From the NCBI RefSeq assembly GCF_021347895.1, contig NC_067115.1, forward strand, positions 14,331,876 through 14,395,875: a stretch of DNA of 64,000 nt, given 5' to 3'. Source of the DNA: Acanthochromis polyacanthus (Eukaryota > Chordata > Actinopteri > Pomacentridae). The position numbers and the translations under genes are program-made. Shown piece after piece: positions 12,169 through 48,091 of this stretch (the stretch's first letter is position 1; each line of letters starts with the position of its first letter). The notes under the pieces are model-generated. The model did not search any database. It had not been told where the DNA came from and saw only the letters and a list, made by a program, of their open reading frames with translations.

Positions 12169-13324
12169 GGTACCATACATTAATTATCAAGGGCAGAAAC
12201 TAACCAAATCAAAAAATATATATCAAACAATGATTTTTCTACAGGGTTTGGAGAAGGTACAAGTCACCATTCAAACGCAATCGTAACTGCTGTTGGAATC
12301 AACTGAAACAAAATGGAAATGTACAAAACAATAACAGAGACTCGGCTGTTTTTATTAGACTTTACATTGTCAGCGTTGCTACAAATACACAAACTGAACT
12401 GAATGTTAAGCTGGTTTAAGAAGATGTGTGTATGATTGACGGTTATGAATGCGACCATACAAATAAAGACAATGTGGACAGAAAACAGATATTCTTTTAA
12501 AAAAATTTTTGCTTTTGGCCAGTGACGACACGTGAAAAAGTCACTGGAAAACTAAATGTCGGTGAACATATTTACTGGACATGAAGCTGAAATACGCAAA
12601 ACTGTGAAGAATGTTAAAATCATCTCCTGTACGAATGAAATACACGAGCGGAAACTCCAAAATAAATTAAAAACATAAACTGAAAAAGTAAAATCATCTC
12701 TCCATGGTGCCATTGTACCCCCGGGGGTTTTTGTAATTTAATTTACACAAGTTTTAAAAAAGAGGAAGGAGGAAAGAGAGCAGGTGGGAAGGTAGAGGGG
12801 ACAGGTTCATGAGTGTTTTTTCTCCTTTTTCCTATTTTTGTTTCTTTACATTAGATCGGGATGGCTTTAGGTAAATCTAAGTAAGAATACATTTTATTAC
12901 AGTCAGACAGAACTTTGCTACTACCTTAAATATACAAGCACAAATACACAAAAATTCAGATCTCCAAAAAAGGAACAGAAAGACAAAATAAAAACATCCA
13001 CACTAAATTATTTCTCTTTTATAAACATAAAAGATAAAAACAATATATTTTAGAGGGGGGAGGGATAAAAGTCCTGTGTTGCTCCTTGGTCTGTAGCTTT
13101 TCAGTATTGGTAGAAAATAAAAAAGTAACAATTGAAATGAAGGCGTTTAATACAAATTAAAAAACATTCTAGGGAAATATATACTGTATAAAAACTCTTA
13201 AAATGTGTAACTGTGTGTATGTGCATGTGTGTGTTGTAAATGCTCTCTGCTTGAAAGACTGCATTCAGTCTAATCAGAGATGGCTCGGGCACTAGGGGAC
13301 TCAAAATCCTTCAATCATTGTTTA

Positions 13325-13327
<3 letters not shown>

Positions 13328-13363
<36 letters not shown>
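13328..13363. repeat. (GT)n microsatellite in the ldb1 3' UTR
   Basis: Uninterrupted GT dinucleotides. In the ldb1 transcript this reads as CA repeats, a sequence class bound by hnRNP L-type proteins (established knowledge); any role here is unproven. Confidence 0.95.
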
Positions 13364-13364
<1 letters not shown>

Positions 13365-14101
13365 GTTTCCCTAGTGCCACATTTCAGCTCTCCTACTAGT
13401 GTGTTAATTTCAATGGTTTTGCGGACCGATTCTAAATTCTGGTCTGTCTGCTTCAGCAAAGCCACAATTTAGCTCACGCTGCCTCTTTTCTCTCCTCACA
13501 CACTCACGCACACACATATACTCTATTAACAAACATCATGGGTGACTTGCGCGTCGGCAGAGCGGACCAGGATCCAGAGAGCCACATTTAGAGGACGGGT
13601 GGACGAGTCGTCCCTAAGCAACTCGCCACCATCTTGAAGCCCCGCTGCCACCATTCCCTCCACCCCACCCGTTCCTACGTGTGAACTTTCAGTGTGGATC
13701 GTTTAGTGTGCACAGTTCTCCCTCTGGGGTTAAATCCCTGCTCCTGCTCGGCCACATCTACCCAGCTGACGGCTAAACAGAAAACTAGCAAGAGCAGATG
13801 GGACATTTTGTGTATGAAATTAGGAAAAAGGGAGACAGTGGTGGGACACAGTGCCTAAATGTTGGGAAGTCACAGCAGTAATTAAAAAAACAAAACAAAA
13901 ACAACTTCCTCTGGCTCAGCGAAACAGTCCGAGAAGGACAGACCGAGCTCCCTCAGGCTACCTGTGAGTGGATCTGAGCACTACAGTGGTGTTTGGTTTG
14001 GAGAGCGGATGATGGACTGTTGCAGTCATGGCTACTGGGGTGGGGTGGGGGCTGAGGAGTGACAGAGAGGGGTTTGTGTTGAGGTTGCGGGGCTCTGGGC
14101 T

Positions 14102-37956
<23,855 letters not shown>

Positions 37957-38560
37957 CTTCTCACATGTCTGGAGTGAATCCGATCAGAATGATGGTAGTT
38001 GGTGTCTCTGTTATCCCCGCTCTCCCTTCCTCTCTCCTCTTTCTCACCAGTCACTGCTGCCGCCACTGAGGCTGCTCACATGAGCGTCTGTTATCCCCAC
38101 GGTTCACACACACACACAGAAACACACACACCAGGGAGGGAGCGAGGACGAGTGACGAAGAGGGAGGAAAAAAGAGAAAGAGGGTAAAGAAGAGGTTAAA
38201 AAAAGAGCGTACACACACACACACACACACACAAAGGGATCAGATTCTCTCAGTTGTAGCTGCTGTACACTGTGAATCACACTGTGTGTCAGAGTGAGTG
38301 TGTGTGTTGGAGTGAGGAAGAAATTCTGCTCTGCCCTCACCCTCATCAGCCCTGCAAATTACAGCTCAGGTGGGAGGAGAGAGGGAGAAAAAGAGGAAGA
38401 GAGAGGGAGGGAACAAGAGGCTGAGTGCTCGAGAGAGAGAGTGTGTATATGTGTGTGTGTGAGAGAGTGTGTTAGAGGGAGGGAGGGTGAGGGAGGGAGA
38501 GTAGACTGTCAAAGTGACCTGAGAGGCAGATTTGAGAGAATAACAACCATGTGATGTGGG
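37957..38560 (-). promoter_or_regulatory. ldb1: 5' UTR and promoter side of the long ldb1 transcript
   Basis: Sequence upstream of the MSVGGCACPG start. It is purine-rich on the + strand (GGGAGGGAGG, GAGAGAG), with short CA arrays at 38106-38130 and 38210-38232. No TATA box stands out and the start site cannot be placed. Confidence 0.4.
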
Positions 38561-38599
38561 TCCTTTTTTCCCCTTTAAATATGTAGAGGCTGTTTTTTT

Positions 38600-39839
38600 T
38601 CCGCTGCTGCTACAATCACACACACACATTTAGACATACACACACTCGAGCAGACACACGTGCAAAAGTGCACGCATGAAGCTTTAAATGATCTACACAA
38701 AATCTTGGCTGTAGTACACCGTTGCATGCGTGCTGCATTCGTCTGAGTGGCTTGTTACCATCCAGCGAAGGTCTGCTACATGGCAGTGAGGGCAGAGGGG
38801 GGAGGGAAAGGGGTGAGGAGAAGAGGGGGGCAATTGACGTGCCTCCTCACCCTCTCTCTCACCCGTTCACTCTCTCGCTCCGTTAGTCTTCCTGTCTGCA
38901 GTATGTCACACAGTGTTGCTCTCTCGCTTCACTCATCTTCCTGTCTACTCGGCCATTTATCTCCCTCTGCCCTCCCGCCTCCTCCCCCTCTCCCTTTCTT
39001 CCTTATTACTCTTTCTTCCGTTCTACCTTTCCCTCCCACTGTCTCCATCTCGCTCTGATCTTTCCTCCATCACTATGTCATTTGTCTTTCCCTGTAAGAT
39101 GATCGAGCTTGTGACACCTGAAGGATCCACCTGGTGTCATTCAGGAGTTTTGTAATTGCAAACAAATCCCATTAAAAGGGGCCACACCGACGATGAATTG
39201 ATCTTATTAACAGGTATTGTGGTGTTATTCCTCTGTGCCAAGGAGCTCCATTGTTGTCCAAAAACTATTAAAACACATCGCTGAGCCTTACAGTTGCACT
39301 GGGAGACACACTCAATCCTGCACTGTCCTGCTGCTGTAAATAATCAATAAAAGGTGTATTATAATCCACAGCTGAAAACAGTCAATGGCAAATTTTCTTC
39401 TGCTTTTGCTGAAAGCACAGAGAGAGTTCAGGAGTTTTACAAAATTATTTAGTCTTTTTTTTAAAAGTTAAAGTATATATTAGTGACCCACTTTTAGAGA
39501 TTTAAAGTGGGCTTTGGTGCTGAGCAACACAGACAGGATTGAATATGGTCTGTTCATGGTATTTAAAAAATCTTTTAATCTGTTAACATGGCTGTAGAAA
39601 CCAGCAAAGAAATAACAACATTTATCTGAGGCATCATAACACCATTTAAGAAATGACTCAATATTCTAAAGAATTCTTCACTAAAGGTTAGTATCTAGTT
39701 CGCTTATCTTAAGAGGTCCCAATAAGTTAATGCACCTGAGTAGGAAGTAGTTACAACATGGAAATGTCATTTTCATTGATATACTGTTTTCTACTTCACT
39801 GTGGGGACTCCATTAAACACACTAACAAAGCACAGAATA
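38600..39839. other. Intergenic, low-complexity then AT-rich
   Basis: A pyrimidine-rich block at 38840-39070 is followed by AT-rich sequence. No gene recognised. Confidence 0.55.
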
Positions 39840-40869
39840 ATCGCCAACAGTGTCACCAGCAAAGCATCCCCACACCATCACACCTCCTCCTCCATGCTTC
39901 ACGGTCGGAACCATGCATGTAGAGACCATCCCTTCCCCTTTTCTGCATCACACAAGGACACAGCGTGTGGAACCAAAGATCTCAAATCTGGACTATTCAA
40001 ACCAATGCACAGATTTCTACTGGTCTAATGTTGGTTCCTTGTGTTTCTTGGCCCAAACAAATCTCTTCTGCTTGTTGCTTTTCCTTAGTAGTGGTTTCGT
40101 AGCAGCTGTTTGACCATTAAGACCTGATTCACGCAGTCTTTTCTGAACAGTTGATGGAGAGATGTGTCTGCTACTAGAACTCTGTGTGGCATTTATCTAG
40201 GCTCTAATCTGAGGTGCTGTTAACTTGTGATTTTTGAGGCTGGTGACTCAGATGAACTTCTCAGCAGCAGAAGTGACTCTTGGTTTTCTGTTCCTGGGGC
40301 GGTCCTCATGTGAGCCAGTTTCGTCGTAGCGCTTTATGGTTTTTGCAACTGCACTTGGGGATACTATCAAATTTTTTGTAATTTTCTAGACTGGCCTTCA
40401 GTTCATAAAGTAATGATGGACTGTCATTTCTCTCTACTTAGCTGATCGGTTCTTGCCAAAATACGGATTCTAACAGTTGTCAAATAAGGCTGTCAACTGT
40501 GTACCAACCTGACTTCTGCACAACACAACTGATGCTCCCAATCTCATTAAGAAGGCAAGAAATTCCATAAATGAACCTTGACAAGGCACACCTGTGAAGT
40601 GAAAACTATTTCAGGTGACTACCTCATGAACACATTAAGAGAAGGCAAAGGGTTTGCAAAGCAGTAATCAAAGTAAAGGGTGGCTACTTTGAGAAATCTA
40701 AAATATAAAACATATTTAGAGTTATTTCACAATTGCTTTCTAAATCATTCCACATATCTTGCTTCATAGTTTTGATGTCTTCAGTATGCATCTACAATGT
40801 GGAAAGTAGTAAAAATAAAGAAAAAACTTTGAATGAGAAGGTGTGTCCAAACTTTTGACTGGTAGTGTA
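39840..40869 (-). pseudogene. Decayed Tc1-like transposon, missing its 3' end
   Basis: On the minus strand the element opens with the terminal inverted repeat TACACTACCAGTCAAAAGTT at 40869 and continues TTGGACACACC, typical of Tc1-family elements of fish. Remnants of the transposase follow; near 39850-39895 the sequence reads VKHGGGGVMVWGCFA, matching the transposase motif before the second catalytic aspartate. Multiple stops and frameshifts interrupt it, and the C-terminal part plus the second inverted repeat are missing. Confidence 0.85.
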
Positions 40870-41439
40870 CGTATTCTGCACATGTACCCTGCTGCTGAGT
40901 ATGTGTACTACTGTCCTTGGACATATATTTGCACCCAGAGGAGCCTCTCTCAGACCCTGGTGTATTCATGGACACAATATACCACTGACCTTATGCAAAG
41001 ATATAGTGAAGCAATCACAGAAGAGAAAATCTCTCATATATCATAAGGGGTCAGAAGTCAAAAAGTTGGGAACCACTTCTTTAACCATCACATATACAAC
41101 CTTAAACTTTACAAAAGTTGCGACCCCTACTGAGTTCACAGCTCCCACTAAACAGTGTACACCTCGAGGTTAAATACATTGCACTTATCAGACAGAAAGG
41201 CACGTCTACACACACATACAAGCAGCCTGTGCTGTTTCCCTCCAAAATGACATGACAGAGTTTTGTCTCATCAGGTTTTCCCTTTACATGCTAAGAGGAA
41301 CACAAGTCTGCATAGATCGCCTCCCCCACATATTTCTGCTTCCTTTTTTTAAGACACTTGCTCTTTTGTCCCCCTCCCTCCTTCTCTCTCTTCCTCACCC
41401 TCTGTCTCATTAGGCAGTATCTCATTTTGAGGAGGAGAG

Positions 41440-41630
41440 TGTTAAGCCAATCAGAGAGGGGAAGAAAGAACAGGGGAAGGAGGGAGACGAGGGAGAGACG
41501 AGGGAGACGGCGAGGTTGCAGGAGGAAGAGGGCAGAGATGGAGTGAGTGAGAGAGGTGGAGGGAGACGAAGGAAAAGAGAGGGCGATGGATGGAGGGAGG
41601 GAGGAACGGAGGGAGGGAGGAAGAATAAAT
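41440..41630. repeat. Purine-rich tract, about 190 bp
   Basis: Almost only A and G on the + strand, with many GGGAG and GGAGGG blocks, ending in GGAGGGAGGGAGG then AAGAATAAATAGC. Many G-triplets make it a quadruplex/triplex candidate. Confidence 0.75.
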
Positions 41631-41639
41631 AGCTCTGGC

Positions 41640-43204
41640 GCACTCGTCCCCCATTACCCCGGGAGGGCACTGTCGCCATGGCAATGTGGCAGAAAAAGGA
41701 TAGCACAAGCATGATGAGATTCTACACACACACACACTTTTATAAATGAAAACTGTGATTCACACATCTATCTGCCCACATTAACGGTATCACGGAGCCA
41801 ATTCTGACAAGTTCATACTTTCAGATGGATGCGTGCACAAAGCAAACTGTCTTACACCTCGCCATAATTATTTATGTACAAGCACACACACACACACACA
41901 CCTTAGCAGCTTGCCAGTTAGCAGATAGTCAAAGCCCACATAACGCAGACAAATAACAGAGACAAAGAAGGCAGTGAAGGGAGATTAAAGTATAAAAGGC
42001 AGACAGTAAACACAAAACAAGAAGGTGAAGAAAAGGCGTTGGAGAAGAAAATAACAAAGCAGAACAGGAAAGCAATTTTTGGAGCTAATCAAGTATCACA
42101 GTTGCCTGCTGTGTTGCCCTACAATAGGCTTTGTTGGATTATGATGAATGTTTCTCCCAAATCTTTCAACTGTTCTTTCTTCTGCTTTTCCTGAGTCTTG
42201 CAAGTATTTATCTATCAGACACCTTTCAAAAGCCCGCATTAATTGATTACTTTGGCAACAATCTGTAAACACAACACTGACGAGTCGTCGCCTTTTAAAG
42301 CTGTTATAGCAAATGTGTTGCCAGTGTATGTGTCAGGAAGACACAGAACACCACTAGCTTTCATTTGAAATAGTTTACTGTCCACCTGATGAATGCTAGT
42401 TTAATATTCATTCTCTTTTTTTTCTTGTGTGATCTTGAATAACCCTTGAGGGACATATTTGACTCTAAATCTCATAAATGTTCTGATAACATCTGTTGTT
42501 AACTTTATTATTTGGTGCGCTGCATGTAGGGATCAGGTGGAGGAATGTCATCACTTTAGCAACGTCTACAGAGCAAGACTGTGTAAATTGTTAATTGATG
42601 GTATGCTGTAGTTTATTGCAGTGTCTGTTTTTCAAAAGACTAGAGCCACATTAGTTAATCTCAATAATAAATGAGCTCTCTAAGAAATATAGGTGTATTA
42701 AAGGTTGTATGACAACCAAGTTAACAGACACTGTCCATCATGTGTGATTCTCTCATGTAGTTCCATTTTCAAAATGCATTATTATTTGTTGCTGTCATGT
42801 CTGTGTTTATGTTTGTAATCTTAAACAGGAATGGAACATCATATTTGGAACAATTTAAGAAAAAATTAATTTCAGTTTTATTTTAGTTCAATATTTTCAT
42901 AAAAGGTGAAAATTATGTACGTTATCAAAAAACTCAAAATACTAATAATAGGAAGTGTATTTTCACAATAGAAACACAATTAAGTAAAACCAAAGGTCCC
43001 TTTTTTTCTATTATACATATACTATAAATAACAGAAACATTTCCTTATTTGTTAGTTTGTTTTTTTGCAGTGGAGACATTGATTATACTTTATTAATATC
43101 TAATTTATTTTGTTAATAACGGGGAAAAGTCAAGGTGATGAACTGCAGGCAGATTTTATGTTATTGTAGTGATTTATATCTTAGGGTAATCTTTGCATAA
43201 CTTG
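41640..43204. other. Intergenic, nothing recognised
   Basis: AT-rich spacer with a short CA array near 41884-41902. No exon or RNA gene seen. Confidence 0.6.
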
Positions 43205-43690
43205 ACAAACAGATCAGATCAATGGTTTCCAATCTGGAAGATTTTTGTGGTCCTTTGCTGACCTTTGGCCTCTTAGTGGAGCCCAAGTGACCCCCGACAT
43301 GACCAGACTGGACATTACATTGTGCAGATGCCAAAACAAAACACAACACACCATCATAAAGCATGGTGGTGGCAGCATCATGGTGTGGCCAAGCCTCTTG
43401 GCAGCAGGTCCTGGAGGGGAAATTCTGAAAACAACCTGATGCAATCTGCAAGGGAAATGTGACTTGGGAGAATGTCTTGCTTGAAAACAAAACCATTACC
43501 CAAAGCATGCATAGAGTCAAAGCTCAACTAAATACGAACTTAACGGGAGTAAATATTTATGCAGTCACTGATTTGAAGTTGCATATTTTAGATTAATTGA
43601 CACTACTATTAAATAAAACATCCTAATTAAATTTGGAAAAGCAATAAAAGGGGGAAAATGGCAAAGGGGGAAGAATACTTTCTAAGGGCA
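43205..43690 (+). pseudogene. 3' fragment of a second Tc1-like transposon
   Basis: The + strand reads IIKHGGGSIMVW near 43350-43390, the same transposase motif as in the 40-kb copy but from a different subfamily. The fragment ends near 43690 with GGGGGAAGAATACTTTCTAA, resembling the right end of Tdr-type elements. The 5' half is absent and the frame is broken. Confidence 0.75.
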
Positions 43691-43699
43691 CTTTAAATT

Positions 43700-44970
43700 C
43701 CTTGCTGAGCTTCAATTATATCTCTGTAACCTCTGTGACCTTAACGAACAATACTATGTGCTTTGGCTCCTGGCAGCTTTAACAGTATCAGTCTGTCCAT
43801 AGCAGCAGAGACAATGTTCAGTTCCCAGGTCATTAATGTTGAAGTGTTTTGACAACACACCAATGATGCCTGTTACAAACAAGCCTTTTACAGCACTTTA
43901 ATTATGCAAGATCCAGCAAATTAACAACCGTGGAAGCACCGCTGAAAACCTTTCCTCCGCACAGTCAAACAAATCACCTAAAGTCAGTGGACTGAAGTTA
44001 AAAATGGCTTTAGCACCACACTCACACTGTTGTTGCAGCACAGTTATCTGGAAAAGTTGTTTGGAAGGCAAATGTGGTTAATTAGCTTAAGAAATCTTGT
44101 GTGCATCCAGCCTGAGGGCAAAGCAGGGAATGAAAGAGCCAGGCCTTATGTAAGGCAGAATCTGCATCCTGTTTCTCTCAGCTACATTATTGATGTAGGT
44201 TTCTGTTACCACGCACTGTGTGTTTGTGTGCATCCGTGCACGAGAGCATGTACACCTGTAAGTCACTACCTCTTGCTGGATAGTCTCTAACCTCTGCTGT
44301 TCTCTACAAAGGGTGGTCTCCTCCAGCTTGTCACTTTCTCTCCTCCCCTTCCCACCTCTCCGCCTGCTCTCTTGTTCTTCCTTCGCCTCCTCCTGTATTC
44401 ATGTAAGTCCCCTTCCACCTCCTCCTCGCCTTTCTCCCTCTCTCCCAGACCTTCACTTCTCACAAACAGATGTTCTCTGAACCACGTGGGAGGGCATTCC
44501 TCCCCTCTGCTATGAAAGCAAAAGAAAGAGAAGACTTACTTGGAGTAAAGAAAAAAAAATCAAACGAGGACGAAGGCAACACAACTCCCTCACTCAGCAG
44601 TCTCAAAGCCATGCCTGTGCGTCCTGCTTTTCCCCCAGCGGAGAAGGTGTCAAGTTAAAGATCAGAGTGCTTTTGCCTTTTTATAACACACTGCTCCCAG
44701 CGTTACACAATATTTGAAAGGTCACTGAAGTGCACACGCGCGCGCAAGAAAATATTGCATGACTGAGCAGCCGAGATGACTGGAAGTCATAAAGAAAAAC
44801 GCTCACAAACACACACACTCACAAAGCCAAGCAAGTGTGATTGAGACCGAGAAAGGAAAGCATAAACCCGACTCCCTGGACCTTATGGGTTCTTTAAAAA
44901 TTCAAACGTGCCAAAAGAGCACTGTGGGAGTCCTGCTGCAGGTCAAGAGTGAGGAAGGCATGAGAAGCAC

Positions 44971-45005
<35 letters not shown>

Positions 45006-47387
45006 CATGAAAGGAAAGCAGGAGAGAGGATTTTTTCTTGTTTTCCCACCACCTCTCAAAGAATGAGAGTAAAGTCTGGCACTCTGCAAAGCTTGAAATG
45101 AGCGGAGTGAGTGAATTTTATGTTTCCTGTGAAAAAAACAGCGGAACAAAGAGGCGATGGATGGAAGAGTGGGTTAGATTCGTGTTTGTGCGTGTGGGGC
45201 CGTGTATCGACATGACGGCTGGGCGCTGGATGCTGCAGTAAGGTGACCCACTTACACAGAACTCCCCCTCCTGAACACACACTTACACATGGCTCCTCAC
45301 CCGCTGGAGACTGGAGGATGCTTTGGCCCCATTTCAGGCCGTAATGTGTTTCAAGAGTTGTGGAAGATGAGGCGGGAGGTGGTTTGTGTGTGGCGCCGCT
45401 GAAAAAGGATGAAGCAGCAGAAGCCACAGGGCTATAGGAGACAATAAAGAAGGAGATGTGATGCATGGTAGGCAAGCTGTGGCCACCATATATATGGAAA
45501 TCAGACCTAAACAAACAGAGAGCATGTAGCACCTTGTTAAAACGTCTGTCTGTGAGCATATGTCCTCCCTACTAATCGAGCGCACCATGACTTGACCGTG
45601 ACATTCAGCAGAAAGGTCAGCTCCTTGCTGGTATGCACAAGATAACAGGCCAGACACATCCATAGTCCACCACAGGAGAAAAAAAAAACTAAAGATAATA
45701 CAAGATAGGAGAAATAGAATTGTGATCACCCTGCACTCATTATGCATCCATTTCATTCACTGTCTCAATATCTGATTGGCTTTAGGTGGCCGGCGTGAAG
45801 CAATCAGCTCACGGGGAATTAACTCATTCATAACTTTAGAAGGCTAATGGAAAGGGAGAAAGAGGAGAACTTGATGGGAAGTGAGCGATGTTACCATCTA
45901 GTGGAGAAAAGAAACAACAGCAGGTGTGTCTGCATACCTCCATATTAGACAAAAATGTGATTTAAAAAAAGCATGAAGGGTGTCGACTTAAAGCTTTTTT
46001 ACATTTTCAGTTTCTTAACATCACACATGTAGAGGATTAGTGATAAGGATTTCTGCACGGATGATCTGATTTGTGCACAAGATCTGTCACATAAACTTTA
46101 AAAAATAACTTGTTAGAATAAATAATTGCTGTCCAATAAAAGATAACTCATTACATTACAGCATTACCTATTGAGAAATATAACTTGTTTCAAAAAGAAG
46201 AACAACTCCATTTCCAGTGTAGTTCCTTGCACAAGGCAGTTATATTGTCCAGAGGGAGTTTTTCTTACAACTGCCTTTGAATTTATTGATTCTCCCTCAC
46301 GGCAAATTATTTTCTACAGCTCATAATTTGCAAATATGCAACCCAGTAAAAGGAATGACGGATGCATTTTCCCTCCTTCATCTGTTGATTATCAATTATG
46401 TTTGCTGGTGTGTAAATGGAGCTTAAGTCTCTGTAGTAGCAAAACTTTATCCTCTTTCAAATGTTCCTTTTCCATTGATATTTAAAAATCATAATTAAAA
46501 AAAACTCAAGAAGTGAATGTTTTCGATGGCTTTTGGGATGGCCCTAATATTTCATATTTCACCTTTTGTTCTTCTTTTTTAAAGAAACTGATCTTCCAGG
46601 TGGCTATCCTATTTTGTTATTTTATTTTATTCAGTTTTATTTTATTTTGTTTGATTTGACTCATTTCATCCACTCATGTTCTCATGTTGTCTAAATGACA
46701 ACATGTACAGCACTTCTGTTGTTTCAAACATCCTTTATAAACACATTTGATTCAATTTGATTTGATCTGATTTACAAGTTAACAGAATTAGGAGGGTTGG
46801 GCTGAGTTCCTACAACGTGTTCTTTTTTTTTCTTTTTTTTTAACAATTTAACTGCAATGAAAAGAAGTTGAATTATCTAAAGCACATTAAAGTAAATAGA
46901 AACTAAGAGAAGCAGAGAGGTGCCAAACGACAGCAGACAGGGCAGAGATATACAGTATTACTCACAGCTGCCTCTATGAAAAAAGTAACTAACAATTTAC
47001 TTTGCTACACATTACATGAGGTCCTCTGTGACTCTGCTAGGGCTTTGGAAGAAAGACTATATAACAGAATATCTGTGTTGTGTTACAGACAAAAATGCTT
47101 TGACTTACATTATGGAAAATGCAAGATGATGTTTTTTTGAAGCTTCTTTTATTAAAAGTGAGAATTTGTCTTTTGAGTTCTGCATAGGCCCAAACTTAGA
47201 CACGTCTTTTGCTCCTTTTGTTATCTCCTTTTGTCAAAGTTAATACAATGGCTACACGCTGTGTGTCTTTTCCAACTTCACATCATCTGTAGCAACAATG
47301 ATGTATGACACAGATAACCAGAAATTTTCAAATAGAACAAACACATCCAATCAGAGCCTGAAACATTTTAAGATAAGCATTTAAAGT
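43700..47387. other. Intergenic, nothing recognised
   Basis: Contains a (GA)n array at 44973-45000 and TTTTA-rich stretches near 46610-46660. Open frames of up to 167 codons (minus strand, 45056-45559) have no recognisable motifs. Confidence 0.55.
44973..45000. repeat. (GA)n microsatellite
   Basis: Uninterrupted GA array in intergenic DNA. Confidence 0.92.
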
Positions 47388-47398
47388 CTATCCATCCA

Positions 47399-47702
47399 TT
47401 ATCTATACACCACTTAATCCTCATTAGGGTTGTGGGGGGGCTGACTTAAGGTGAAGGCAGGGGACATCCTGGACAGGTCACCAGTCTATCACAGGGTTAC
47501 ATATACAGACAAACAATCACACTCACATTCACACGGACAATTTAGAATTACCAATTAACCTCAGCATGTTTTTGGACTGTGGGAGGAAGCCGGAGAACCC
47601 CATGAAAACCCACAGAGCGAACATGCAGTAAGATCCCAGGCCGGGACGTGAACTTATAGCTGTGAGGCGACAGTGACAACCACTGATACACTGTGCAGCC
47701 CA
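47399..47702 (-). mobile_element. (GGAT)n-tailed tRNA-like repeat, copy 3
   Basis: Minus-strand copy reading TCCATCC...GTGCAGCC on the + strand, flanked by CATTTAAAGTC at 47388-47398 and 47703-47713. Confidence 0.9.
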
Positions 47703-47713
47703 CATTTAAAGTC

Positions 47714-48080
47714 CATCCATCCATTCTCTATACACCGCTTTATCCTCACTAGGGTCGCGGAGGGTGCTGGAGCCTATCTCAGCTGACTCGGGCGAAGGCA
47801 GGGGACACCCTGGACAGGTCACCAGTCTGTCACAGGGCTACATATACAGATGAACAATCACACTCACATTCACACCTACGGGCAATTTAGAGTACTCAAT
47901 TAACCTCAGCATATTGTTGGACTGTGGGAGGAAGCCGGAGTACCCGGAGAAAACCCACGCATGCACAGGAAGAACATGCAAACTCCATGCAGAAAGATCC
48001 CAGGCCCACCCCGGGATTCGAACCAGAGATCTTCTTGCTGCAAGGCGAAAGTGCTAACCACTACTCCACTGTGAAGCCTA
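47714..48080 (-). mobile_element. (GGAT)n-tailed tRNA-like repeat, copy 4, tandem to copy 3
   Basis: Second minus-strand copy directly after copy 3, sharing the 11-mer CATTTAAAGTC at 47703-47713 and bearing it again at 48081-48091. Three copies of one target sequence separate and flank two differently diverged elements. Confidence 0.92.
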
Positions 48081-48091
48081 CATTTAAAGTC

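Larger units (their letters stand above)
12145..14101 (-). other. ldb1: Probable 3' untranslated region of ldb1
   Basis: Follows the ldb1 stop codon without another gene. It contains a (GT)n array (transcribed as (CA)n), an unusual GC block near 12715-12730 and several AATAAA hexamers. The extent is inferred from the distal poly(A) signal; no splice signals were needed. Confidence 0.6.

Noticed and set aside
45056..45756. Two overlapping minus-strand frames of 167 and 140 codons
   Set aside because: Different frames over the same intergenic DNA, no motifs, no exon borders.
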